A stretch of 48,258 nt of DNA from Frankiaceae bacterium (GTDB taxonomy: Bacteria; Actinomycetota; Actinomycetes; JADGOV01): the NCBI GenBank assembly GCA_017882785.1, contig JADGOV010000010.1, forward strand, positions 1 through 48,258, in the 5' to 3' direction. Below are positions 24,180 through 32,363 of this stretch, in pieces (the first letter of the stretch is position 1; each line of letters starts with the position of its first letter). A program made the position numbers and the translations under genes. A model generated the notes under the pieces. The model made no database searches, was not told the origin of the DNA, and was given only the letters and a program-made list of their open reading frames with translations.

Positions 24180-25364
24180 ATGGTGGAGATTCCGTTCACG
24201 TCGTCGCCGCGGTCGAGCCTCGGCGTCGAGTGGGAGCTCGAGCTGATCGACACCGGGACCCGGGAGTTGCACAGTGCGGCCAGCGACATCCTCGGCGAGA
24301 TCAGCGCCCCCCATGGTGGCGAGCACCCGAAGGCCAAGAACGAGCTGCTGGAGAGTTGTATCGAGATCATCACCGGCGTCTGCCAGACAGTGCGGGAGGC
24401 GACCGAGGACCTGGCTGAGACCCTCGCCGAGGTCAGCGCCGCCGCCGAGCGCCGGGGGCTCGCGGTGATGTGTTCCGGTAGCCACCCGTTCAGTGACTGG
24501 GCCGACCAGACCATCAGCCCCAACCCGCGGTACGCCGCCCTGATAGAGCGCTGCCAGTGGATCGCCCGGCAGCTGCAGATCTTCGGCGTCCACGTGCACA
24601 TCGGCATCCGGGCGCCGGAGAAGGCGATCCCCATCGTCAACGCGCTCACTGCCTACATTCCGCACTTCCTGGCGATCTCGGCCTCCTCGCCCTATTGGAT
24701 CGGTACGGACACCGGGCTGGCCTCCAGCCGGAGCAAGGTCTTCGAGGGGTTGCCCACCGCCGGACTGCCGTACCAGATGTCGGGCTGGACGCAATTCGAG
24801 GACTTCATGGAGACCTTGATATCGGCGAAGACCATCGAGTCGATCCGCGAGGTGTGGTGGGACATCCGCCCGCATCCGACGTTCGGCACGGTCGAGCTGC
24901 GGATCTGTGACGGCCTGCCTACGCTGTACGAGATCGGTATGGTCGCTGCGTTGAGCCAGTGTCTGGTCGAGACGTTCAACACCCAGCTCGACCGGGGCTA
25001 CATCCTTCCGACTCCGAAGGGCTGGGTGCTGCGGGAGAACAAGTGGCGCGCCGCGCGGTACGGCTTGGACGCGGAGGTCATCTTGGACGACCGGGGCGGC
25101 ACCACCCCGCTGCGGGACGCGATGCGTGAGCTCGTCGACGACCTCGGCCCGGTGTCGGAACGGCTCGGCTGCGCCGAGGAGCTGGTCCGCATCGACGATG
25201 TCATGACCGGCGGCGCCAGCTATCAGCGCCAGCGAGCCGTTGCCGCGGCGCACGACGGGGATCTGACGGCCGTGGTCGACGCGCTGATCGCCGAGATGCG
25301 GGGCGGTCGGCCGCAGGCGATGCCGAGTACGAGCCGTTCGGCGCAGCCCCTACCGGCGCCATGA
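24180..25364 (+). CDS. Glutamate--cysteine ligase family 2 / YbdK-type carboxylate-amine ligase
   Basis: This ATP-dependent ligase family joins glutamate or another carboxylate to an amine. The start [13 protein letters not shown] carries the metal/ATP-binding acidic pair; [41 protein letters not shown] and [13 protein letters not shown] are family blocks. The real start is ATG 24180, after GGAGG, giving 394 aa; the track ORF extends 99 codons upstream into non-homologous sequence. In mycothiol-using actinobacteria these proteins are rarely true GshA, so the substrate is uncertain; EgtA-like or other gamma-glutamyl activity is possible. Its stop overlaps the amidohydrolase ATG by four bases. 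Confidence 0.85.
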   Translation: MVEIPFTSSPRSSLGVEWELELIDTGTRELHSAASDILGEISAPHGGEHPKAKNELLESCIEIITGVCQTVREATEDLAETLAEVSAAAERRGLAVMCSGSHPFSDWADQTISPNPRYAALIERCQWIARQLQIFGVHVHIGIRAPEKAIPIVNALTAYIPHFLAISASSPYWIGTDTGLASSRSKVFEGLPTAGLPYQMSGWTQFEDFMETLISAKTIESIREVWWDIRPHPTFGTVELRICDGLPTLYEIGMVAALSQCLVETFNTQLDRGYILPTPKGWVLRENKWRAARYGLDAEVILDDRGGTTPLRDAMRELVDDLGPVSERLGCAEELVRIDDVMTGGASYQRQRAVAAAHDGDLTAVVDALIAEMRGGRPQAMPSTSRSAQPLPAP

Positions 25365-26581
25365 CGGAGTCGCTCGTGACGTGGTTGGGCACCTGGCTCG
25401 GTCGGCACGAATCTCGCCTGATCGGGCTGCGCCGACATCTGCACGCCCACCCCGAGCTGGCCTACGCCGAGCGCGACACCACGAAGCTGATCTGTCGCCA
25501 GCTCGAGGACGCCGGCCTCGCGCCGAAGGTGCTGCCGGTCGGTACCGGACTGGTCTGTGACGTCGGGCCGGGAGAGCAGCCGGCGGTCGGGTTGCGGGCG
25601 GATCTGGATGCGCTGCCGCTCAGTGATGAGAAGGACGTCCCCTACCGGTCCAGGGTCTCGGGTGTCTCGCATGCCTGTGGCCACGATGTGCACACGACCT
25701 GCCTCCTCGGCGCTGCCCTCGCGTTGGCCGATCTGGACCGGGAAGGCCGACTGCCCGGTCGGGTACGGCTGGTCTTCCAGCCCGCGGAGGAGTCGGTGCC
25801 GGGCGGAGCCCTCGACGTCATCGCCGCGGGCGGGCTGGAGGGTGTCCGGGCCATGTTCGCCTTGCACTGCGACCCGAAGGTCCCCGTCGGCCAGGTCGGT
25901 CTCAAGGAGGGCGCGATCACCTCGGCCTGCGACGCGGTCTCGGTCCGCCTCGTCGGCGAGGGAGGACACACCGCCCGTCCACACCTCACCTCCGACCTGG
26001 TCTACGCACTCGGTGACGTCATCACCCGGGTGCCGGCACTGTTGTCCCGGCGGGTCGACCCTCGCGCCGGCCTCAGTCTGGTGTGGGGCCGGGTGACCGC
26101 CGGTGCCACCCACAACGTGATCCCGCAGTCCGGCAGCGCCGCCGGCACCGTGCGCACCCTGGACCGGGACGCCTGGCACGAGGCGCCGGCGCTTGTCCAG
26201 GGCCTCATCGATACCGTGCTCGCGCCCTACAAGTTGGGCGTCGACGTGGAGTACCGCCGCGGCCTGCCGCCGGTGATGAACGCGCCGGACAGCACCGCGC
26301 TGATGGCTGCGGCCACCGTGGCCGTCCTCGGCCCGGACTCTGTCGTGCCGACGGAGCAGAGCCTGGGAGGTGAGGACTTCGCCTGGTACGCCGAGCAGGT
26401 GCCGGCAGCGCTGGCTCGCCTCGGTGTCCGGGCCCCGGGGGACACGCGCGTGCTGGATATCCACCGGGGCACCTTCGACGTCGACGAGCGGGCGGTGGGC
26501 TGCGGGGTCAGGGTTCTTCTCGCCACCGCTCTGGCTGCCCTGGAGCAGCCCGTCGATCAGTGGGCGACGTACCAGCCGTAG
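25361..26581 (+). CDS. M20 family (M20D) metallo-amidohydrolase
   Basis: This 406-aa enzyme hydrolyses amide bonds of N-acyl amino acids or related conjugates. Metal ligands are C106 and H108 (SHACGHDVHT), E143/E144 (FQPAEESVPGG) and H169 (ALHCDPK), with GGEDFAWY near the C-terminus, the hallmark of the IAA-amino-acid-hydrolase/hippuricase subgroup. The dimerisation lid is about residues 185-295. It is translationally coupled to the upstream gamma-glutamyl-type ligase, suggesting that one makes and the other cleaves a related amide (inference). Its last 25 bases overlap the convergent propeller-lysozyme gene. Confidence 0.92.
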   Translation: MTESLVTWLGTWLGRHESRLIGLRRHLHAHPELAYAERDTTKLICRQLEDAGLAPKVLPVGTGLVCDVGPGEQPAVGLRADLDALPLSDEKDVPYRSRVSGVSHACGHDVHTTCLLGAALALADLDREGRLPGRVRLVFQPAEESVPGGALDVIAAGGLEGVRAMFALHCDPKVPVGQVGLKEGAITSACDAVSVRLVGEGGHTARPHLTSDLVYALGDVITRVPALLSRRVDPRAGLSLVWGRVTAGATHNVIPQSGSAAGTVRTLDRDAWHEAPALVQGLIDTVLAPYKLGVDVEYRRGLPPVMNAPDSTALMAAATVAVLGPDSVVPTEQSLGGEDFAWYAEQVPAALARLGVRAPGDTRVLDIHRGTFDVDERAVGCGVRVLLATALAALEQPVDQWATYQP

Positions 26582-27813
26582 CTCTCGGAGTGCTGCCACG
26601 CGACGCACGGACTGCCGTACCGATCTCGGATGTAACCGAGTCCCCAGCGGATCTGGGTCGCCGGATTGGTCCGCCAGTCTGCTCCCGCGCTGGCCATCTT
26701 CTCCCCCGGCAGAGCCTGCGGGATGCCGTACGCGCCGGATGAGGGGTTCTGGGCGAGCGGGTTCCACCCACTTTCCCTGGTGAACAGCGAGTCCAGGCAG
26801 GACCACTGCGCGGCGGTGCCCCAGCCGAACTCGGCGAGCATCTGCTGACCGATCGCCCGCGGCGATGTGGGTGGCGGCGGCACTACCGAGTCCTTCAGCC
26901 AGGCCTCGGAGTCCAGCCCGGTGACGAACACCGCCAGGCTGCCCGAGGTCGGGGCCACCACGGTGGGGTTGGACGTCGAGGCGCCGCCGACCCGCTCCCA
27001 GCCGGACCAGGCGTTGCGCCAACTCATGTGCCAGACCGCATGGTCGGTGCTCAGGGTCACCACGTCGAGCCGGCCGTCGCCGTCGGATGTTGCATCCAGG
27101 CCGCTGGCCAACGCTCCACTCATCCGGATCCAACTGCTCCACTGTCCGCCGGAGTACAGTCTGTGCCACATCCGGTTGTCCATTCCGCGGACGAAGGTGT
27201 CCAGTCGGCCGGGCCCCCACGCCACTGCCGCCGGGTCGGCGTTGATGATGCCGCCGAGGCTCTGCCAGGAGTGCCACATTCGGCCGTCGAAGGACCGCAG
27301 GAACAGGGCGTTGTTGCGGCCCCGCACGACGAGATTGATCCACCCGCTGCCCGGGCTCGCGACGTCCGGTGAGCCGTAGATGTCGCCGCCGACCGAGCGC
27401 CAGGGCTGCCAGCCGTGGTCGTAGGTGCGCTGGTAGACAGCGCCGTTGGTGCCACGGGCGAACACGTCATACCGACCCGGCGATGGTGAGATCGCTGCCG
27501 GATCGGAGGTGAGCGTTCCGCCCAGGTCCTCCCAGGCACTCCACGAGCCGCTGAAGTACTTGTGGAAGATGGCTCCGTTCGTGCCGCGGACGAACAGGTC
27601 GCGCCGGCCACGGCCGTCACTCGTGGCGTCCGGCCCACCGACAATGGCCCCGCCGACCTCCTGCCAGGCGGTCCACGTCGTCGCGGCGGCCGGTGTCACC
27701 GGTGCCAGGCCGACGGCGAGGGCGGTCACCAAGCCGGCGCACAGCAGCGCCCGCGTGGGTCGTCGGCCGGGTGTTCGGGCAGGGGGCAGCCTTCGTCCAC
27801 GGGGGAACCGCAT
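26557..27813 (-). CDS. Secreted beta-propeller (PLL/DUF346-like lectin) plus lysozyme-like transglycosylase protein
   Basis: After a signal peptide (ALLCAGLVTALAVGLAPVTPAAA) the protein has six repeats of about 48 residues (about 45-310), each with a W-x-x-[LV]GG turn, a DVFARGTNGAVY-like strand and a W-x-x-W end. This resembles fucose-lectin/PLL-type six-bladed propellers that bind glycans. A short Pro linker leads to a C-terminal SLT/RPF-like domain (about 322-418) with the likely catalytic E347 in FTRESGWNP and AYGIPQALPG; two cysteines near 339 and 403 may form a disulfide. A cell-wall muralytic role is likely. GAAGGAG precedes the ATG, and a c-di-AMP riboswitch lies directly upstream. 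Confidence 0.88.
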   Translation of the reverse strand: MRFPRGRRLPPARTPGRRPTRALLCAGLVTALAVGLAPVTPAAATTWTAWQEVGGAIVGGPDATSDGRGRRDLFVRGTNGAIFHKYFSGSWSAWEDLGGTLTSDPAAISPSPGRYDVFARGTNGAVYQRTYDHGWQPWRSVGGDIYGSPDVASPGSGWINLVVRGRNNALFLRSFDGRMWHSWQSLGGIINADPAAVAWGPGRLDTFVRGMDNRMWHRLYSGGQWSSWIRMSGALASGLDATSDGDGRLDVVTLSTDHAVWHMSWRNAWSGWERVGGASTSNPTVVAPTSGSLAVFVTGLDSEAWLKDSVVPPPPTSPRAIGQQMLAEFGWGTAAQWSCLDSLFTRESGWNPLAQNPSSGAYGIPQALPGEKMASAGADWRTNPATQIRWGLGYIRDRYGSPCVAWQHSESYGWYVAH

Positions 27814-27835
27814 GCGGGAGACTCCTTCTCATCGC

Positions 27836-27975
27836 CCGCCTACCGGGTTAGCTGACGGGTTCGGACGAGAAGGTCGCCCTATTGCGGCGGTTTCTTGAGA
27901 GCCGCTGCAGATTCACCCCTGAGAAAACCCTGGTTCCCCGGCTTGGTCACCCGAACGGGTGTATCAATTCGGCGG
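27836..27975 (-). ncRNA. c-di-AMP (ydaO/yuaA) riboswitch
   Basis: Read on the minus strand, the region contains conserved blocks of the ydaO class in order: CGGGTGACCA, GGGGAACCAGGG, GGGGTGAATC and CCGAACCCGTCAGCTAACC, then GGTAGGCGG. The closing stem P1 is CCGCC (27975-27971) with GGCGG (27840-27836). Such riboswitches sense cyclic di-AMP and commonly control cell-wall hydrolase and osmolyte genes in actinobacteria, which fits the lysozyme-like gene starting 22 bases downstream. The 155 bases between the switch and the MMPL gene show no gene and should hold its promoter. Confidence 0.88.
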
Positions 27976-28129
27976 TGTCCCGCGGCCCCACGGCGGTGAG
28001 GCAGGTCACGGGACGATGTCGAGCACGTTGCGTTTCGCCAACGATGTCCGTCAAGGCAAGATCGAATGGGGGAGTTTCTACCCGTCTCGGCCAAAGTCGG
28101 CGATTCGCCTCGTGGCCAAGGGACGAAAC

Positions 28130-30280
28130 CTACCGGGTGGGCACCGGTGCGGGTGGTTCCACGCGTGACCGCGGCTCCGGCCGCGCCGGGGAGGGGCTGA
28201 CACGCAGTATCTTGGCCGCCCATGGCGGCAACCACCAGTTCCACCGGCCGAACAGTGAGAGCAGGGCCGGCACGAGGATGGCGCGGACGATCGTTGCGTC
28301 GAGCAGGATGCCGAACCCCAGCGCAGTGGCGAACACCTTGATGTCGGTCTGCGGACCGCTGGACAGCGACAGGAACGCGAGAAAGAGGATCAGGGCGGCG
28401 CTGGTCACGAGCCGGCCGGTCCGACCGAGGCCCTCGATGATCGCGCGGTCCGTCGAACCGTGGGCGTCGTACTCCTCGCGTACCCGGGTCAGGATGAACA
28501 CTTCATAGTCCATCGACAGGCCGAACAGGAAGGCGAAGACCATCAGCGGCAGCCAGAACGTGATGGCCCCGGTCGGTGCGATGCCGTAGACCGCCTGCGA
28601 GCCGTGGCCCTCCTGCCAGAAGAAGACCACCGCCCCGAAGGTCGCCATCAGCGACAGCAGGTTGAGCAGCACGGCCTTTGCCGGCAGCAGCAACGAGCGG
28701 AACGCTCGGGCCAACAGCAGGAAGGTGAGCACGAGGATGATGGCCAACATGAGGGGGAAGTTGCCGTACACCGCCTTGGAGTAGTCCAGCTGCAACGCGC
28801 CGACGCCGGACACTCCGAGCACCGCGGGATTGCCCGCCAACGCGGTCTTGGTCCGTTTCACCACGGCCACGGTGTCGTTGTTGACGGTCTCGGCTTCCGG
28901 AATGGCGATGACCACCGTGGTCCCGGCGCGGTTCACCGCCGGCCGTGTCGACCCGTAGGCCGCCACGACGCCGGGTACGCCACGGGCGGCCGCGGCCACC
29001 GCTGCCCCGTCGCCGCGGACGAGAATCTCGATCGGGGTCAGCACGCCGGTACTGACCCCGCCCCGCTCAAGCGTGGTCAGCGCCTCCCGGGCCGGGCCGG
29101 AGCGGGCCAGCGAGTCGGAGGCGGCCAAGCCGATCTTGAGGCTGAAGAACGGCACAGTGAGAATGACCAGCACCAGCAGCGCGCCGCCGGCGGCGAACCA
29201 GCGGCGGCGGACGATGAGCCGCGCCCAGCGCGACCAACTCCGGCTGGCCTGATCCTCGTGCCGGATCCGGGGCCAGTCCACCCGTGGACCGACGCTGGCC
29301 AGCAGAGCGGGCAGCGCGGTGATCGAGACCAGCACGCTGACCAGCGGGATCAACATGCCGCCGTAGCCGATGCTGCGCAGGAACGGCACCGGCAGGAAGA
29401 CCAGCGCGAACAGGCCGACCGCGACGGTCACTCCGCTGAAGACAACCGCCTTGCCCGCCGTCTCCATGGCCGCCACGATGGCGGCCTCATTGTCCCGGCC
29501 GTGGGCGCGCTCCTCCCGCCAGCGCGTGATGATCAACAGAGAGTAGTCGATAGCGACGCCAAGACCGATAAGGGACACGAGGAACTGCACGATGAAGCTG
29601 ACGTCGCTGAACGTCGTGATCCCGGTGATGATCAGGAATGTCGTCGTGATGCCCAGGGCGGCGATGAGCAACGGCACCAGCGCCAGAAACGACGCAAAGA
29701 CGAAAACTAGCACGGCGAGTGCACCGAGGCCGCCGAGTAGCGTTTCGACCAGCACTCCCGGCCCGTTGCCGCTGTCGCCGTTGGCCGCCAGGGCGTCCAG
29801 CCCGGTGACGTGGGCGGTCGTCCCCGACGGCGCCGACCTGGCCAACGTGCCTTTGACCTGCGGCAGCGCACCCGACCCGAGGCCTACCGGTGGCGGAGTG
29901 AAGACCAGCGCGTAGGACGTGCGGCGGTCCTTGGTGACGAAGCTCGGGTCGCCGGTGGTGGCCTGGTCCACGACCCGGATCCGGCTGCTGACGCCCTGCT
30001 GCATCCCGGCGAAGGTGCGGGCGGCGGCCGGCGCCAACCGCGCCTCCTGCCCGGCCGGCACGGACAGCGTGGCGATCAGCGGTGGCTGCTCGCCACCGTT
30101 GCCGTACTGCTTGACAATCTTCACCGCGGTCTCGTAGCCGGCCTGCCCGGGAAGGGAGAAGTCGAAGGACAGCCGCTTCGAGATACCACTTGCTGCCCAG
30201 CCACCCGCCAGGAAGACAACGAGCCACAGGGCGCCGACGAGCCGGCGATGCCGCAGCACCACCGCGGTGAGCCTGGTCAT
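28130..30280 (-). CDS. MMPL/RND-type membrane transporter
   Basis: This 716-aa protein has the MMPL layout: TM1 (LVGALWLVVFLAGGWAA), a first extracellular loop (about 40-165), TM2-6, a second loop (about 375-495) and TM7-12. The TM4 motif GLGVAIDYSLLIITRWREE and its TM10 twin GLSMDYEVFILTRVREEY carry the Asp-Tyr pairs used for proton-driven lipid or envelope substrate export. The size is that of the shorter actinobacterial members (SCO/ActII-3-like) rather than mycobacterial MmpL3. I chose ATG 30280, preceded by GGAAGGA; the track start adds 17 residues. The substrate is unknown. Confidence 0.93.
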   Translation of the reverse strand: MTRLTAVVLRHRRLVGALWLVVFLAGGWAASGISKRLSFDFSLPGQAGYETAVKIVKQYGNGGEQPPLIATLSVPAGQEARLAPAAARTFAGMQQGVSSRIRVVDQATTGDPSFVTKDRRTSYALVFTPPPVGLGSGALPQVKGTLARSAPSGTTAHVTGLDALAANGDSGNGPGVLVETLLGGLGALAVLVFVFASFLALVPLLIAALGITTTFLIITGITTFSDVSFIVQFLVSLIGLGVAIDYSLLIITRWREERAHGRDNEAAIVAAMETAGKAVVFSGVTVAVGLFALVFLPVPFLRSIGYGGMLIPLVSVLVSITALPALLASVGPRVDWPRIRHEDQASRSWSRWARLIVRRRWFAAGGALLVLVILTVPFFSLKIGLAASDSLARSGPAREALTTLERGGVSTGVLTPIEILVRGDGAAVAAAARGVPGVVAAYGSTRPAVNRAGTTVVIAIPEAETVNNDTVAVVKRTKTALAGNPAVLGVSGVGALQLDYSKAVYGNFPLMLAIILVLTFLLLARAFRSLLLPAKAVLLNLLSLMATFGAVVFFWQEGHGSQAVYGIAPTGAITFWLPLMVFAFLFGLSMDYEVFILTRVREEYDAHGSTDRAIIEGLGRTGRLVTSAALILFLAFLSLSSGPQTDIKVFATALGFGILLDATIVRAILVPALLSLFGRWNWWLPPWAAKILRVSPSPARPEPRSRVEPPAPVPTR

Positions 30281-30360
30281 GGGTCCTTCCTCGCGATCTC
30301 GGCCGCCCGCCAGTATGCACGAGGAACGCAACGGTTTCCGTGTCCCTGGCCGGTCGGCGT

Positions 30361-30813
30361 TCAGAGCTCGACGTCGCGGTGCGGGCGGGTTCGCAGATCG
30401 GTCAGGTAGTCCGTGGGCGCCCCGGCGTGCTCCGCGGCGTCGGCGAGCACGCTGAGGTAGTGGGCTGAGGGCAGACCGCCTTCGTAGGCGTCCAGCACGT
30501 AGAGCCAGGCGAGCGCCTCGCCGTCCAGGGTCTGCACCCGGAGCCTGAGTTTGCGGAAGGACCCCAGGTCGATGCTCTCCCAGGTGTCCAGGGTTTCCTC
30601 ATCCCAGGACGGGACGTCGTAGAGCAGGACGAACACCTGTGACGACGGGTCCTCGACCACTGTGGCGAGGGCGCCGCCCCACGCGAGATCCTCCCCGCCG
30701 AAGGTCAGCCGCCAGCCCTGCAGCCATCCGCTGCCGCGGGAGGGTGAGTGCGGACAGCGCTCGCGCATCCGGCGGACGTCGAGATTGGTGCCGTACGCCG
30801 CATAGAGCGCCAC
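30361..30813 (-). CDS. Gamma-glutamylcyclotransferase-like (AIG2/GGCT fold) protein
   Basis: This 150-aa protein begins ALYAAYGTNLDVRRM, the Y-x-x-Y-G-[ST]-N substrate-loop motif of the GGCT family, followed by a beta-barrel with WRLTFGGEDLAW and VFVLLYDV. Family members release 5-oxoproline from gamma-glutamyl compounds or act as related amine cyclotransferases. The expected catalytic acid may be one of the residues in DEETLDTWESIDLG. It lies 80 bases upstream of the MMPL transporter on the same strand. Its substrate is unknown. Confidence 0.82.
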   Translation of the reverse strand: MALYAAYGTNLDVRRMRERCPHSPSRGSGWLQGWRLTFGGEDLAWGGALATVVEDPSSQVFVLLYDVPSWDEETLDTWESIDLGSFRKLRLRVQTLDGEALAWLYVLDAYEGGLPSAHYLSVLADAAEHAGAPTDYLTDLRTRPHRDVEL

Positions 30814-30891
30814 GGCCGAAGAGTAACCGTCTACCCGAGCGCGGGGACCGACAAGGGCCGGCGCGACACGCGCGTCACCGGCGTATGCGGG

Positions 30892-32325
30892 TCAGAAGTC
30901 TCCCCCGCCGCCGAAGTCTCCCCCGCCGCCGAAGTCTCCCCCGCCGCCGAAGTCGCCGCCGCCGCCGAAGTCACCACCCCCGCCGAAGTCACCACCCCCG
31001 CCGGCGTCGCCACCGTCGCCGTAGTAGTTGTTCTCCACGTAGCTGTCGCCGCCCCAGCCGCCGCCGAAGCCCCCGCCCAGGAGCGAACCGACCACCAGGC
31101 CGGTGAGGAGCCCGCTGCCCACGCCGGCGAAGCCGCCGTAGTAGCCACCTGCGTAGGGTCCCCACTGCGGACCGGCCTGCCAGTACGGCATGCGCTGTCC
31201 ACCCACCAGGACCTCCCGCGACACCGGCGCTTCGCCGTGCTCCAGACGCTCCGCGTCGGCTGCGCAGACCGGCACCTGCCGGGTCGCGCCTCCTGGGGGC
31301 TCCCAGGGCATATCGGTCACCGACGGACCGTGCTGGGGGTTGAAGAAACACGGTGGCCGGCGCTCTGGCGGGGCATCGCCTGCGAGCCTGGCCCGGACCG
31401 ACGTCATCTGCCAGCGGCCCTCCTCCAGTGCGGTGCTGACGGTAGCCAGGTCCCCCGGGCCGCGGGCCGCGGCCAGCGCTGACTTCGCCCGTTCGTAGGA
31501 GTCCAGGGCACCCCGGTAGTCCTCCACGGTGGCGGCGGGCAGCCGCGGGTCGGCGACGTCGAGGTCGAGGGCCGCGATGTCCTCTCCGAGCCGGGTGACG
31601 TCTTCCTCGGACGCCTTACGGATCTCGGCGAAATCGGCACTCTGTTGCGCACGCTGCGTCCGCTGCCGCCGGTTGCGGAACACCAGCGCCAGAGCTCCGA
31701 ACACCAGCAGCAGCGGCAGCAGCACCCGCGCCACGTTGGGGGTGGACGAGCGCTTGCCCGACGTCGTGCTCGGGCCGTTGTCCGCGGCCGGTGCTGCGCC
31801 CCGCGCATCCGCGGCTCGGGCGCTGTCGATGAAGTCGATGAGCGTCGCCGCAGAGGCGCTGCTGGAGCGCCCGGCCACCTGCGCGGCAACCACGGAGGCC
31901 TGCCCAGGGGAGAGCGCGACACTCCGGGCGGTCGCGACCAGGCTCCGGCCGTCGGTCGCGCCGTAGATCCCCGGACGACCGGTGGCCCGGGCCACGGCCG
32001 CGTTCTGGGTGGCCAGCTGCCCCCTACCCGATGCCCGCGGGAGCAACGACAGGAAGACGTCAGGCGACCCGGCGCCGAGCTGGTTGCGCAGGCTCTGCCG
32101 ATCGGCGGCCGAGAGCGTGACCGGGGTGGCGCCGTCCACGTAGAGCGGGTCGCTGCGCAGCGCCGCGGCGGCGCGCTCGACGCCGGACGCCGCCTGGGCG
32201 GGAGTCCCCAGGAAGACCAGCAGCACGGCGGCGAGGGCCGTTGCGAGCACGGTGGCAAGCACGGCGGGGAGCACGGTAGCGGGGACAGCGGCGAGCCCGC
32301 CGGGGGAGACGCGTCGATGGTCCAC
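30892..32325 (-). CDS. Membrane-anchored protein with TPM-like N-terminus and glycine-rich repeat tail
   Basis: After a hydrophobic signal region (VLATVLATALAAVLLVFLG) the protein has an extracytoplasmic domain of about 140 residues (LRSDPLYVDGATPVTLSAADR), loosely resembling TPM domains, then one TM helix (VARVLLPLLLVFGALALVF). A cytoplasmic helical segment follows (about 230-330) with YERAKSALAAARGPGDL, and a conserved module ERRPPCFFNPQHGPSVTDM / PYWQAGPQWGPYAGGYYGGFAG. It ends with six GGGGDF units. The track start overlaps accA3; GTG 32325 (VDHRRVSPG) is preferred, with the uncertainty that no strong ribosome site is seen. The function is unknown. Confidence 0.65.
   Translation of the reverse strand: MDHRRVSPGGLAAVPATVLPAVLATVLATALAAVLLVFLGTPAQAASGVERAAAALRSDPLYVDGATPVTLSAADRQSLRNQLGAGSPDVFLSLLPRASGRGQLATQNAAVARATGRPGIYGATDGRSLVATARSVALSPGQASVVAAQVAGRSSSASAATLIDFIDSARAADARGAAPAADNGPSTTSGKRSSTPNVARVLLPLLLVFGALALVFRNRRQRTQRAQQSADFAEIRKASEEDVTRLGEDIAALDLDVADPRLPAATVEDYRGALDSYERAKSALAAARGPGDLATVSTALEEGRWQMTSVRARLAGDAPPERRPPCFFNPQHGPSVTDMPWEPPGGATRQVPVCAADAERLEHGEAPVSREVLVGGQRMPYWQAGPQWGPYAGGYYGGFAGVGSGLLTGLVVGSLLGGGFGGGWGGDSYVENNYYGDGGDAGGGGDFGGGGDFGGGGDFGGGGDFGGGGDFGGGGDF
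30895..31002 (-). repeat. Six 18-bp coding tandem repeats (GGGGDF)
   Basis: Six 18-base units, starting GAAGTC on the plus strand, encode GGGGDF six times at the C-terminus just before the stop. Three adjacent units are identical and two others are identical, showing recent expansion; a degenerate seventh unit (31003-31020) continues upstream. Confidence 0.92.
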
Positions 32326-32363
32326 GCATTCGAGCGTATGGCCGGCCACCGACCATTCCGCAA

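Noticed and set aside
25223-27343. 706-aa minus-strand ORF across the amidohydrolase and propeller gene
   Set aside because: It conflicts with two well-supported genes and has no domain signature.
30895-31020. Regular 18-bp repeats resembling a CRISPR-like or minisatellite array
   Set aside because: There are no unique spacers; the units are contiguous, in frame and encode GGGGDF at the end of a gene.
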